Source: GCA-2683135 sp964507445 (lineage in GTDB: Bacteria; Planctomycetota; GCA-002687715). Taken from it: a stretch of 64,000 nucleotides of DNA. Below the pieces are notes generated by a model that saw only the letters and a list, made by a program, of their open reading frames with translations, made no database searches and was not told where the DNA came from. This document shows positions 16,483 to 25,299 of the stretch, one piece after another. How positions within the stretch are numbered: the stretch's first letter is position 1; every line of letters begins with the position of its first letter. The stretch is taken from the NCBI GenBank assembly GCA_964507445.1, contig CAZDQF010000023.1:9750-73749 (forward strand). Reading direction: 5' to 3'. Both the position numbers and the translations under genes were made by a program.

Positions 16483-17898
16483 ATGGCCAGACCCAAGAGC
16501 CGATCCAGCGACGACGGCGCCGCTCCTCAAACGGAGCGCGCCCCCGAACCCGTCGAAAAAACCCAGAGCGCTCAAGAGGGCCGGTCCACCGCCGCGCCGG
16601 TCGACGCGCAAGAACTGGACGCCCGATACGAGCAGATCAAGGCCGCCCCGACCCACATCTCCCAGCTGCGGACCATGTCCATGCGGCAACTGGTTGAGCT
16701 GGCTCAGGAGCACGGCATCACAGATCTGGTCGGCAAGAAGAAGCAGGATCTGATCTTCCTCCTGGTGCGGGAGCTGGTCCAGGAGGACGGCCTCATCTTC
16801 GGAGAGGGCGCCATGGAGATCCTCCCTGATGGATTCGGTTTCCTCCGTAGCGCGGCCTACTCGTTCCTCCCCAGCCCCGACGATATCTACGTCAGCCCGA
16901 GCCAGATCCGGCGCTTCGGGATCAGGCCGGGGCATCTGGTGCAGGGCGAGATCAGGCCCCCCAAGGAGGGGGAACGCTACTTCGCGCTGCTGCGGGTCGA
17001 GGCCATCAACTGGGACGCGCCAGAGTCAGCCAAGGAGAGCCCCAGCTTTGATCACCTGACCCCGCTGTATCCGTCCGAGCGGATCATCCTGGAGACCGCC
17101 CCGCAGGTTCACGCCACGCGGGTCCTCGACCTGCTGACCCCCATCGGCATGGGACAACGTGGGCTGATCGTGTCACCTCCGCGCTCAGGCAAGACCGTGA
17201 TCCTCCAGCAGCTGGCCAACGCCATCACCACCAATCACCCCGAGCTCCACCTCATGGTGCTGCTGATCGACGAGCGCCCGGAGGAGGTCACGGACATGGA
17301 GCGATCGGTGGACGGAGAGGTGATCTCCTCCACCTTCGACGAGTCCGCTTCCCGCCACGTTCAGGTCGCGGAGATGGTCCTGGACAAGGCCAAGCGCGTG
17401 GTGGAGTGTGGCAAGGACGTGGTCATCCTGCTGGATTCCATCACCCGCCTGGCCCGCGCCTACAACGCGGAGACGGAGCACTCGGGTCGCATCCTCTCGG
17501 GCGGCGTGGACGCCTCGGCCCTGGAGAAACCCAAGCGGTTCTTCGGCGCCGCCCGCAACATCGAGGGCGGGGGGTCGTTGACCATCCTCGCCACAGCGCT
17601 GGTGGACACCGGGTCGCGCATGGACGAGGTCATCTTCGAGGAGTTCAAGGGCACCGGCAACATGGAGATCGTCCTGGACCGGCGGGTGGCCGACCGGCGC
17701 ATGTTCCCGGCCCTCGACATCCAGAAGTCCGGCACCCGCAAGGAGGAGCTCCTGCTGGACCCGGACGAGCTGAAGCGCATCTACACGCTGCGGAAGGTCC
17801 TCCACGACATGAACCCGGTGGAGAGCATGGAGCTGATGCTGGATCGGCTCCGGAAGACCAACTCGAACGCCGAGTTCCTGCTGTCCATGAACGTGTAG
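16483..17898 (+). CDS. rho: Transcription termination factor Rho
   Basis: 471 residues. After a charged N-terminal extension of about 60 residues comes the Rho N-terminal helix domain (SQLRTMSMRQLVELAQEHGI). The RNA-binding cold-shock-like domain follows (GAMEILPDGFGFLRS ... SPDDIYVSPSQIRRFGIRPG). The RecA-like ATPase has Walker A SPPRSGKT near residue 231-238, Walker B region VVILLDSITRLARAYN and the R-loop and Q-loop regions. The C terminus NAEFLLSMN is typical. It is an RNA-dependent hexameric ATPase that releases transcripts. It is cotranscribed with coaE. The stop codon lies inside a perfect 18-bp palindrome shared with the convergent gene. Confidence 0.96.
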   Translation: MARPKSRSSDDGAAPQTERAPEPVEKTQSAQEGRSTAAPVDAQELDARYEQIKAAPTHISQLRTMSMRQLVELAQEHGITDLVGKKKQDLIFLLVRELVQEDGLIFGEGAMEILPDGFGFLRSAAYSFLPSPDDIYVSPSQIRRFGIRPGHLVQGEIRPPKEGERYFALLRVEAINWDAPESAKESPSFDHLTPLYPSERIILETAPQVHATRVLDLLTPIGMGQRGLIVSPPRSGKTVILQQLANAITTNHPELHLMVLLIDERPEEVTDMERSVDGEVISSTFDESASRHVQVAEMVLDKAKRVVECGKDVVILLDSITRLARAYNAETEHSGRILSGGVDASALEKPKRFFGAARNIEGGGSLTILATALVDTGSRMDEVIFEEFKGTGNMEIVLDRRVADRRMFPALDIQKSGTRKEELLLDPDELKRIYTLRKVLHDMNPVESMELMLDRLRKTNSNAEFLLSMNV

Positions 17899-17912
17899 CC
17901 CGGCCGGGCTAC
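17895..17912. terminator. Perfect palindrome spanning two convergent stop codons
   Basis: GTAGCCCGGCCGGGCTAC is an 18-nt perfect palindrome. It contains the TAG stop of rho (17896-17898) and, on the other strand, the TAG stop of the HEAT-repeat gene (17909-17911). It can form a 7-bp GC stem with a 4-nt loop on either transcript. No T-run follows on either strand, so intrinsic termination would be weak; mRNA 3'-end protection is an alternative. Confidence 0.5.
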
Positions 17913-20900
17913 CGGCTGATCGGCCGACCGGACAGCCAGCGCTCGAAGCGGTTCGCGCGCTCCATGGCTTCGGCCTCCGTGCGCCCCACGGGCCGAAGGT
18001 CCAGCCCCGACACCCGACGCAACGTCGCGTCCGCCGCCGCGCACATGGGACGATCCCCCTTGCGCATCAACGTGACGAGGACAGAAGCCTCCTGGTCGGA
18101 CAGCTCCGTGGCCGTGAGCCAGGGGACCTGATCGCTGATCAGATCCACGGAGCGCCGCGCCGCGGCGAGGAACCACTCCTCCCTCGGCTCCGTCTTGTTC
18201 GCCTCAAACCAGGACTCGTAGGTCTGGTAGCGACGAGGGGGAGAAGGATTCCGGGAGACCAGGAACGAGAGGTCCTGGAAGGCCGCCTCCGCCGCCTGAT
18301 CTCCATCCGGCTTGGACATCAACTGAAGCAGCCCCTCCGCGGCGACGGGGCTGCCGAGCCGCGCGATGGTCAGCAGCGCCATGCGACGGACGACCGCGTC
18401 CTCAGACTCCACGTAGGGACGGAGGATCTCCACCGCCTCACCCCCGACGACCCTGGCGAGGCACCCCATGGCCATCACCTCGACCTCCCGCTCCTCGGAC
18501 TTGCGCAGGATCTGCGTGATACGCTCCGCCACCTCGGGGCCACCGAGGGCCGCCAGGGCATCGAGGGCCTCCTTCTTCAGCTCCACGTCGCCCGGGTTGC
18601 GGACGATGGAGGCGAGGGAGTTCACGGCGCGACGTCCGCCGGCCTTCTTCAACGCCTGGATGACGGTCCACCTCACGTGGCGGTCGCCCTCACGGAACAG
18701 GGTCATCAGGCGGGCCACCACCTGAGGGCCCCCCACCAGCCCGAGGGCTTCGATGGCGCGCATGCGGACCGCCTTGTGCTCCTCGCTGTCCACGACCGCA
18801 TGGAGCATGGACACGACGCGCTCGTCCCGCATCTTCTCCAGGCTCCGCACGCAGGCGTCCTGGACCCGGGCCTCATGATCCCGGAGACCTTCGATGAGGA
18901 TACCGACGACGGTCTCCTCCCCTTCGAAGCGCACCAGGGACTCCGCCGCGAGGGCACGGACGCGGACCGAGTCATGGCGCATGAGAGGGACCACGCCAGA
19001 GAGCGCCTGCCCCGAGAGGTAACCCCTGAGGACCGCGTCTCCCCGCGGAGACGGGCTGGCGGCCACGGCGTCCACCACCGCGGTCCGTGCGTCCTCGTCT
19101 CCCACGTGCCCGAGCACGGAGATCAGACCCACGGCGGCCTTTGTCAACCTCCCCTCCCCCTGCAGGAGGGCCACGAGCTGAGCCCGATTCTCCCGAACCC
19201 ACGGGGTCGGCGCGGCGCGGAACACAGAGAGCGCCAGGCTTCGATTGACCGCGTCGAGGGTCGGCCACGAGACCAGGGCCAGGCTCAGGAGCCGGGCCTG
19301 GCGCCGCGCGGCGTCGGTCTCGGATTCGAAGAAGGCCCGCTGCTCGTTTATGAACGCAGCGCGGTCCTGGGTCCCGGGCGGCATGAGCCGCTGCCAGGCC
19401 AGTTCACCGTGGACCTGATCCAGCCACGAGAGGAGCGGACGGAGCGCCTCCGGCGGGGACCCGTTGTGCAACCTCGAGAACCCCATGGCCCGCTCCGGGA
19501 CGCGTATGCTCAACTCCAGGCTGGCGCCCAGCCTCGCGTCCCTGGCTCGATCACCACGGGTCTCGAACACGCGGCACTCGGTTAGCAGGCCGGCCAGTCG
19601 GTCCAGCTGCTCGCCGCTGAACACGAGCGGGCCGCCGGAGCGTTCGTCCTCCAGGTCCGCGACGTCGCCGCTCAGCCTGAGTTCGGTGATGCCGCCGTCC
19701 TCGGCGATGCGCGTGAGCCTCAGGCGGGCCTTGGTGAGCTCCTCTCGAGTGAGCCCCCTGAGCTCCCGCCGGGCGATGAAGCCCTCCCGGTTGGACTTCC
19801 ACCACGCCCGCCAGCGCGACGCCGACTGTCCCAGGTCCACCCCTGTGAGCATCGCCAGCTTGGCCCAGCACAGGTCCTCCAGGGAGGTGTAGTCGGGGAA
19901 GAAGATGCCCCCCGCAACGGTGCCCAGCAGGATCGGACACAGGTAGTCATCGGCGAGTTGGCGGACGGTCTTGTCCCCACCTCTGAAGCTCAGGTTCGCC
20001 AGGACCACGGCGCCCGTGCCCGCGTAGAACGGCTGGTTGCTGGCCAGGAACTTCTGCGCCCGATCCCGGATGGGGCCGGCCTCGGGGATCAACTTGTCCT
20101 GCAGCCGATCCTCGAGCATCACCAGGCTGAGCATGGCGTAGGCGCTCTGACGGTTGGGCGCGCGGCGCGCGAGCTCGAGCACTCGGGTCCGGACCTCCTC
20201 CGAAGGGAACCTGGACAGGTGCCGCGCAGCCACGATGGCGACCTGGGACTCCGGATCACCGAGCGCGTCGAAGAACTCCGGTCGCGCCTCCTGCCCGGGG
20301 ATCCGGGTCAGCAACGTCAGACCGGAGACCCGCACGGATGTCTTCTGGCTCTTCCAGAGGACGATCACCTCCGGGAGAAACCGCTCCGCCAGGACGTCGG
20401 GGAGCGCCGCGCGAGCGGCGACCCGGACCTTGGCCACAGGGTGCGACACGAACGGCAGGATGACCTGGGGGCCAGCCACGGGATCGATGGCCGCGACGGC
20501 GCGGAGGAGCTCGGGCAGGCTGGCCCGATTGGACTCACTGCGGGCCGCCCGGGTCAGGGGCTCGATGGCCGCGGTGTCTCCCATCTCCGCCAGGGCGAAC
20601 GCGGAGCCCGCCTGGATACGCCAGTCGTTGTCCTCGAGCCCCGCGATCAGGCGGGTCCGGGCACGGTCCCCCAACCCCGCCAGCACCAGCGCCGCCTGGC
20701 GAGCCGACCGGGCGGGCCACCGCCGCATGCGCTCCACGTACGCCTCCAGCGGGTCCGTGGCCCCCGCTTTCGCTGGCTCCTCCACGGGCTTCGGCGCCAC
20801 CGCCGGCGGCGGCGTCGGCTTGGCTGGCGGCTTGGGGGGCGGCGTGAACACGGGCGGCTGAGCCCGGGATGAGACCGCCAGGAGCAGGACGAGCAGGAGT

Positions 20901-20935
20901 TGGATAGAGCGGGAGCTGCGCATGTACCGGGCCAT
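17909..20935 (-). CDS. Large secreted HEAT-repeat protein
   Basis: 1008 residues from the ATG at 20935; an ATG at 20923 is equally possible. A promoter at 20981-21009 rules out the much longer upstream open frame. The signal peptide (SIQLLLVLLLAVSSRAQ) is followed by a proline/alanine/lysine-rich linker (PPPKPPAKPTPPPAVAPKP). The remainder consists of HEAT/armadillo-like helical repeats, for example RTRLIAGLEDNDWRIQAGSA, ALAEMGDTAAIEPLTRAAR and RARVLARVVGGEAVEILRPY-type units at the C-terminal end. The repeats are a protein-binding solenoid; no catalytic motif is seen. A middle section (about 470-620) is less repetitive. It is probably a periplasmic scaffold, which is inference. Confidence 0.75.
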   Translation of the reverse strand: MARYMRSSRSIQLLLVLLLAVSSRAQPPVFTPPPKPPAKPTPPPAVAPKPVEEPAKAGATDPLEAYVERMRRWPARSARQAALVLAGLGDRARTRLIAGLEDNDWRIQAGSAFALAEMGDTAAIEPLTRAARSESNRASLPELLRAVAAIDPVAGPQVILPFVSHPVAKVRVAARAALPDVLAERFLPEVIVLWKSQKTSVRVSGLTLLTRIPGQEARPEFFDALGDPESQVAIVAARHLSRFPSEEVRTRVLELARRAPNRQSAYAMLSLVMLEDRLQDKLIPEAGPIRDRAQKFLASNQPFYAGTGAVVLANLSFRGGDKTVRQLADDYLCPILLGTVAGGIFFPDYTSLEDLCWAKLAMLTGVDLGQSASRWRAWWKSNREGFIARRELRGLTREELTKARLRLTRIAEDGGITELRLSGDVADLEDERSGGPLVFSGEQLDRLAGLLTECRVFETRGDRARDARLGASLELSIRVPERAMGFSRLHNGSPPEALRPLLSWLDQVHGELAWQRLMPPGTQDRAAFINEQRAFFESETDAARRQARLLSLALVSWPTLDAVNRSLALSVFRAAPTPWVRENRAQLVALLQGEGRLTKAAVGLISVLGHVGDEDARTAVVDAVAASPSPRGDAVLRGYLSGQALSGVVPLMRHDSVRVRALAAESLVRFEGEETVVGILIEGLRDHEARVQDACVRSLEKMRDERVVSMLHAVVDSEEHKAVRMRAIEALGLVGGPQVVARLMTLFREGDRHVRWTVIQALKKAGGRRAVNSLASIVRNPGDVELKKEALDALAALGGPEVAERITQILRKSEEREVEVMAMGCLARVVGGEAVEILRPYVESEDAVVRRMALLTIARLGSPVAAEGLLQLMSKPDGDQAAEAAFQDLSFLVSRNPSPPRRYQTYESWFEANKTEPREEWFLAAARRSVDLISDQVPWLTATELSDQEASVLVTLMRKGDRPMCAAADATLRRVSGLDLRPVGRTEAEAMERANRFERWLSGRPISR

Positions 20936-20980
20936 CCGGACCAAGGGGAGGTCTCCCCGACGGGCAGGAACCAAACCGTA

Positions 20981-21009
20981 TTTGTAGGTGCCGCGAGGAC
21001 TTGCGTCAA
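20981..21009 (-). promoter_or_regulatory. Sigma-70-type promoter for the HEAT-repeat gene
   Basis: Minus-strand -35 TTGACG (21004-21009) and -10 TACAAA (20981-20986) are separated by 17 nt. The predicted start of transcription is near 20974, about 40 nt before the chosen ATG. The element sits between the stop of the lipoprotein gene and this gene, so the two are separate transcription units. Confidence 0.65.
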
Positions 21010-21021
21010 GATCTGGAGGGA

Positions 21022-21519
21022 TCAGCGAGAGGTGAGCAACGCCGAAACCTGGAGCTTTCTGCCCCCTCGATCCGGATTCAGGACCAACTCCAGCACGGGA
21101 CGACGCCCCACGTGAAACCACGCCAGGTACCCGTCTTCCTGGATACCCAGACGGCGGCACTGCTCCTCGGGATCGTCCGGCACCTTGCCCCGTGGCCACT
21201 GGCCACCGATGAGGTCGCCGAAGGCGAAGTAGTCGACCTCCAGTTCGGAGGCGCGGAGCTCATCCAGGAGTCCGGGCATCTCGCGCTCGAGATTGGCCAT
21301 CATCTCCTCCGCGGACTTCCACGTCCGGGTCCGGAACCGGAACGGCAGCTGGCACTGCTCCGCCATGGCTTTCGCGTCACCCTGCATGAGGGCCCGGCTC
21401 CACGCCCTGACCGTGGACTCTGCCTCTTCCCTGGAGAACAGGCGCGCCTCCTCAGCGTCGGAGCACCCGCCCAGGAGCGCGGTCAAGCAGATCAAGGCAC
21501 AGCCGGTCCGTGGGTTCAT
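21022..21519 (-). CDS. Small lipoprotein, function unknown
   Basis: 165 residues from the ATG at 21519, which directly precedes a lipoprotein signal (CALICLTALLGGC, cysteine at residue 19). An upstream in-frame start would add 37 residues with no signal character and overlap recG. The mature part begins with a helix (EEARLFSREEAESTVRAWSRALMQGD) resembling the first helix of SnoaL/NTF2-like folds. It continues with MAEQCQLPFRF and a strand-rich C terminus. An NTF2-like fold is a guess. It lies 31 nt after recG in the same direction and may be its last cotranscribed gene. Confidence 0.6.
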   Translation of the reverse strand: MNPRTGCALICLTALLGGCSDAEEARLFSREEAESTVRAWSRALMQGDAKAMAEQCQLPFRFRTRTWKSAEEMMANLEREMPGLLDELRASELEVDYFAFGDLIGGQWPRGKVPDDPEEQCRRLGIQEDGYLAWFHVGRRPVLELVLNPDRGGRKLQVSALLTSR

Positions 21520-21550
21520 GGCCACATCATCCCCTGCGAAGCGACGACAA

Positions 21551-23584
21551 TCAAACCGCGTCCGCGGGGCAGGACGACGGCAAGGAGAGGGAGCTCCCCA
21601 GCTGCTCCCAGAACGAGACATCAGCGCCACGCTCCAGTAGCCGCTGCGCCGTGTCCCGAGCAGCTTCCAACAACGCCCCTTCGGCGCCGGCGCGGATCAG
21701 GAGCCGCCCTCCCAGGCCGGCCTGGCGGACACCGAGGATGTCGCCCGGGCCCCGCGCGTCCAGGTCCGCCTCGGCGATGGCGAAGCCGTCCGACTCCTGC
21801 TCCAGCACCTGCAGCCTCTCCCGGGCTTCCTCCGTGGCCGTGCCGGAGGGCACGAGCCAGCAGTGGCCCCGTAGCCTGCCGCGACCGACTCGTCCACGCA
21901 GCTGATGCAGGGTCGCGAGGCCGAACCGATCAGCCCCCAGCACCATCATCACCGTCGCCGCGGGCACATCGATACCGACCTCGACCATGACCGTCGACAA
22001 CAGGAGCGGCGCGCTGCCGTCGCCGAACGCGGTGAGCGCCTCATCCCGTTCGGCCGCCTCCATACGCCCGTGCAAGAACCGATGGCGGAGCCCTTCCAGC
22101 GGGCCACCGTCCGCCACCAGTGAAGCGCCGTCCCTGCTCAGGGAAGGCAGGCCGTCCGCGTCGATGGCCGGCAGGACGATGAACGCCCGCTCGCCGCGGT
22201 CGATAGCCTGCCGGACCGCCGCGCAGGCCGCGGCGGAGTCCGCCACCAGAGTCCGAACGGGCTCCCGACCAGCAGGCCGATCCGGGATGACGGTGTGGTC
22301 CAGGTCCCCCATGAGCGCCAGGCAGAGGGATCGCGGGATGGGCGTCGCGCTCATGGAGAGCACGTGGGGAATCGAGCCCTTCTGACGGGCCGACAGCCGC
22401 TGTCGGACCCCGAAGCGCTGCTGCTCGTCGATCACCACCAGCCCCAACCGGGAGAAGCGGAGACGGCTCGAGAACGCCGCGTGGGTCGCCACCACCAGGT
22501 GGAGCGTCCCCAGCTCCGCCTCCGCCTCCACCCGTCGCCGCTCGGCGGAGTCGGTACGAGCGGTGTAGAGGGCGGTCCTGACCCGAGCACCCTGGAGGAA
22601 GTGATCCAGGACGCGCGCGTGCTGGTGCGCCAGGGGTTCGGTGGGAGCGAGGAAGAGCACCTGGCGCTTGTCCGCGATGACGGCCAGGGCGGCGGCCAGC
22701 GCCACCGCCGTCTTCCCCGAGCCCACGTCACCCTGGACGAGACGTCGCATGGGGCGGCCGCTCCCCAGGTCCGTCAGGATTTCGGAGAACGCCGCTTCCT
22801 GACCCACCGTGAACGAGAACGGGAAGCGATCGCGGATGCGCCCGCGGACCGCTCCGGGGACGTCGATGACGGCGGCGCCTTCCACGTCCCGGTGTCGGAG
22901 CAGCGGCAACATGAGCGCCACCATGCGATCGAACAACACTCGAGCCCCGCCCGCCTCGGCGGCCTGAAGATCGGCAGGACGATGCAGCCCGTCCAGCGCC
23001 TTCGGCAAGTCCGTGACGCCGGCGGCGGCGCGGAGCTCCGACGACAGCGGATCTCCAAGCTCGTCGAAGAGGCCGAGGGCTTCCCGGATGAGGCGGGCCA
23101 CCGTGCCGGGAGGCACTCCCGGCACCGCCGGGAGCACGGGGAGCAGAGCGTCCAGGTGTGGCTGCGGGTCCTCATCCTCTTCCAACGCCGCCCAGTGATC
23201 CGCCACCAGGAGTCCGGCGTGGGATCGAGACGGCGCCCCGGACACCATCAAGCGCAGGCCCTGGGTCATGCGCTCGAACAGCCACGCCTGGTTGTAGAAG
23301 CGCACCCGCACCCGTCCGTCCCCGTCTCCGGCCATGGACACTTCCAGGTAGTTGCCGCGACCACGGCGCATCCGTCCGCGACGTCGTGACGCCACATGCC
23401 CCACGAGGGAGAGCCGTCGGCCCGGCTGCATGCCCGCCATGTCTCCGAGCGGCGCCGGTCGGCCGTAGCGAAGAGGCGCCAGGAACAACAGATCCTGCAC
23501 CGTGGTGATCCCCCGCTCCGCCAGCGCGCGGGCGCGGACGGGACCGACCCCCCGGATCCCGGAGATGGGCGCGTCCCAGGACAT
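21551..23584 (-). CDS. recG: ATP-dependent DNA helicase RecG
   Basis: 677 residues. The helix-hairpin and wedge domain is at the N terminus (GIRGVGPVRARALAERGITT, LLFLAPLRYGR), with the OB-fold region near LVGHVASRRRGRMRRGRG. The helicase core has Walker A GDVGSGKTAVA, motif II VVIDEQQRFGVRQR (DEQQ where DEQH is usual), motif III MSATPIPRSL, and late motifs TVMVEVGIDVPAATVMMV and QLRGRVGRG. It remodels stalled replication forks and branched DNA. The ATG shares its A with the TGA of the upstream DUF1858 gene, so translation is coupled. The protein has the usual domain set and length. Confidence 0.95.
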   Translation of the reverse strand: MSWDAPISGIRGVGPVRARALAERGITTVQDLLFLAPLRYGRPAPLGDMAGMQPGRRLSLVGHVASRRRGRMRRGRGNYLEVSMAGDGDGRVRVRFYNQAWLFERMTQGLRLMVSGAPSRSHAGLLVADHWAALEEDEDPQPHLDALLPVLPAVPGVPPGTVARLIREALGLFDELGDPLSSELRAAAGVTDLPKALDGLHRPADLQAAEAGGARVLFDRMVALMLPLLRHRDVEGAAVIDVPGAVRGRIRDRFPFSFTVGQEAAFSEILTDLGSGRPMRRLVQGDVGSGKTAVALAAALAVIADKRQVLFLAPTEPLAHQHARVLDHFLQGARVRTALYTARTDSAERRRVEAEAELGTLHLVVATHAAFSSRLRFSRLGLVVIDEQQRFGVRQRLSARQKGSIPHVLSMSATPIPRSLCLALMGDLDHTVIPDRPAGREPVRTLVADSAAACAAVRQAIDRGERAFIVLPAIDADGLPSLSRDGASLVADGGPLEGLRHRFLHGRMEAAERDEALTAFGDGSAPLLLSTVMVEVGIDVPAATVMMVLGADRFGLATLHQLRGRVGRGRLRGHCWLVPSGTATEEARERLQVLEQESDGFAIAEADLDARGPGDILGVRQAGLGGRLLIRAGAEGALLEAARDTAQRLLERGADVSFWEQLGSSLSLPSSCPADAV

Positions 23585-23817
23585 CACTTCAGCGCGTTCA
23601 ATCGGCTCAACACCTCATCCACCCGGATCCCCAGCGGGGCGCAGCCGTCCTGGAGGCTCTCGTGAAAGGCGACGATGCACTCCGAACAGGGCAGCCCGTA
23701 TTCCAGCAACACCTCCTTCACCCGCGGGTGGGCGTCCACCGCGTCGGCCACCAGCATCTCCGCCGTGAACCGGGTCACCGCGACATCCGGGTCCCGCCCC
23801 TTCTTCCGCTTGCTCAT
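23584..23817 (-). CDS. DUF1858-domain protein
   Basis: 77 residues. After a basic start (MSKRKKGRDPD) the sequence TAEMLVADAVDAHPRVKEVL, followed by a GLPCSECIVAFHESLQDGC motif, matches the short DUF1858 domain often found next to or fused with redox proteins and hybrid-cluster proteins. The CxxC pair (residues 44-47) could be a redox disulfide. Its stop overlaps the recG start. The pairing with a helicase is unusual and may reflect only cotranscription. Confidence 0.75.
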   Translation of the reverse strand: MSKRKKGRDPDVAVTRFTAEMLVADAVDAHPRVKEVLLEYGLPCSECIVAFHESLQDGCAPLGIRVDEVLSRLNALK

Positions 23818-23882
23818 GGGTCGAGTCTAACCTCGGATTTCGGCTACCATGTGGCCCCTTCACAGGAGCAAGAGACAGACCC

Positions 23883-25259
23883 ATGCGCAGCGCCCTGATC
23901 ATCGCCCTCGCACTCTTCACGACCGCCACCGGTTGGGCTCAACCGGCGAGCGAGCGCAAGATCGCTCAGCTGGAGAAGGCCGTCGAGGCAGCTGAGGTTG
24001 AGTTCAAGGAACAGAACACGCGCCTGCGCAAGGTCTACAGGGAGTTGGACCGGAGCCTGGAATCGGCGGCTGGGACGGAGTCCGCCGCCCGCGTCGCCGC
24101 AGATATCAAGCGGGTCATGGCGCCGGTCCTCAAGGCCGCGCGGGAGCAGGCCGGCAAGCGAGGCTCCAGCTCACAGGCCAAGGCCCGGAGCATCATCAAG
24201 AGCAGGATGCCCAAGGCCCTCGCTAAGCTGGAGGTGGCCCCGTTCAAGGACCTCCAGGGTTACGTCTTCGACCAGTTCAACGCCTTCGTAGCGGAGGCGG
24301 ACAGCGTGAAGGACGCCCTGAGCCTCGCCGACGAGGAGATCGCTCAGCGGATGGTCCGCGAAGCCCTGGATCAAGCGATCCCATTCTATGAGCGCTGGAA
24401 CGGCGGCCTGAACGCCGCAGCCGTCGGTGCAGCCGAGTTCCGGACCGCCCACAAGAAGCTGAACGACGCCCGCGTCGCCCTCGCCATCGCCAAGGAGCCG
24501 CTCCTTCGTTTCCAGATCGGGTGTGACGAGGGGTTCGCCCGCGTCCCGGCGGGGACCTACACCGTCCATGGCACCGCCGGCTTCGTGAGCATCCGCAAGA
24601 AGCCTCGCAAGGCGCCGCTGGATCGGGAGGTGTGGATCGGCCTCTACGAGGTCACCAACGAGCAGTACCTCGCCTGGCTGGAGATCCTCTCCGCCGAGGA
24701 CAGGAAGGCGAACCTGCCCAGGGATGAAGACAACAAGATCATCTGGCCGTTCATCGCGGACCTGAACAAGCACCTCCCGGAGGAGGAGATCCTCAAGCAC
24801 CCGGTGGTCGGCATCAGCTTGAAGAGCGCCTGCATGTACGCCCTGTCGTTGGGCTGTCGCCTCCCCACGGAAGCGGAGTGGTGCGCCATGGCCGCGAGCA
24901 AGGAGCTGCTGCCCTACCCCTGGGGAGAGTCCTGGGAAGTGGACCGCTGCAATGACCGTGAGGCGGGTTTGAAGACCACGACTCCCGTAGGCTCATACCC
25001 CAACGGCCGCGGTCCGTTCGGTCACTACGACGTGGCCGGTAACGCCGCGGAGTGGGTCCTCACCTACGAGGACGGCAAGAACGTCGCCATGAACGACGTC
25101 CTCGGTGGGGCGCTGCAGCAGGACACCGTGATCGTCCGCGGCGGGTCCTTCGCGGACGGCAAGACCAACGTGCAGACCGGGTGGGTCTGGGTCAAGCGAG
25201 GCCTCCACGACCGCGACAAGGTCACCGGATTCAGGCTCGCCAAGGACGCGCCTCAGTAA
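23883..25259 (+). CDS. Secreted SUMF1/FGE-like domain protein with helical N-terminal region
   Basis: 458 residues with a signal peptide (ALIIALALFTTATGWAQ). Residues 20-215 are highly charged and helical, probably partly coiled coil (KIAQLEKAVEAAEVEFKEQN). From about 215 the protein is a formylglycine-generating-enzyme-like (SUMF1) domain: RVPAGTYTVHG, GLYEVTNEQYLAWLEIL, GCRLPTEAEWCAMAAS, PYPWGE, YDVAGNAAEWVLT, VRGGSFADG and VTGFRLAKD. The C-terminal cysteine pair of catalytic FGE is absent from the last 60 residues. It is therefore more likely a binding or structural SUMF domain than a sulfatase activator. Convergent with the XRE-cupin gene. Confidence 0.8.
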   Translation: MRSALIIALALFTTATGWAQPASERKIAQLEKAVEAAEVEFKEQNTRLRKVYRELDRSLESAAGTESAARVAADIKRVMAPVLKAAREQAGKRGSSSQAKARSIIKSRMPKALAKLEVAPFKDLQGYVFDQFNAFVAEADSVKDALSLADEEIAQRMVREALDQAIPFYERWNGGLNAAAVGAAEFRTAHKKLNDARVALAIAKEPLLRFQIGCDEGFARVPAGTYTVHGTAGFVSIRKKPRKAPLDREVWIGLYEVTNEQYLAWLEILSAEDRKANLPRDEDNKIIWPFIADLNKHLPEEEILKHPVVGISLKSACMYALSLGCRLPTEAEWCAMAASKELLPYPWGESWEVDRCNDREAGLKTTTPVGSYPNGRGPFGHYDVAGNAAEWVLTYEDGKNVAMNDVLGGALQQDTVIVRGGSFADGKTNVQTGWVWVKRGLHDRDKVTGFRLAKDAPQ

Positions 25260-25284
25260 CTTACCGGCGCGGCACGCGACCGTG

Positions 25285-25299
25285 TCCCGGTCACCGGGA
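25285..25299. terminator. Palindrome at convergent gene ends
   Basis: TCCCGGTCACCGGGA forms a 7-bp stem around a single C. It covers the stop codon of the minus-strand XRE-cupin gene (25291-25293) and lies 26 nt past the plus-strand stop at 25259. The arrangement resembles the rho/HEAT palindrome. No T-tract. Confidence 0.35.
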
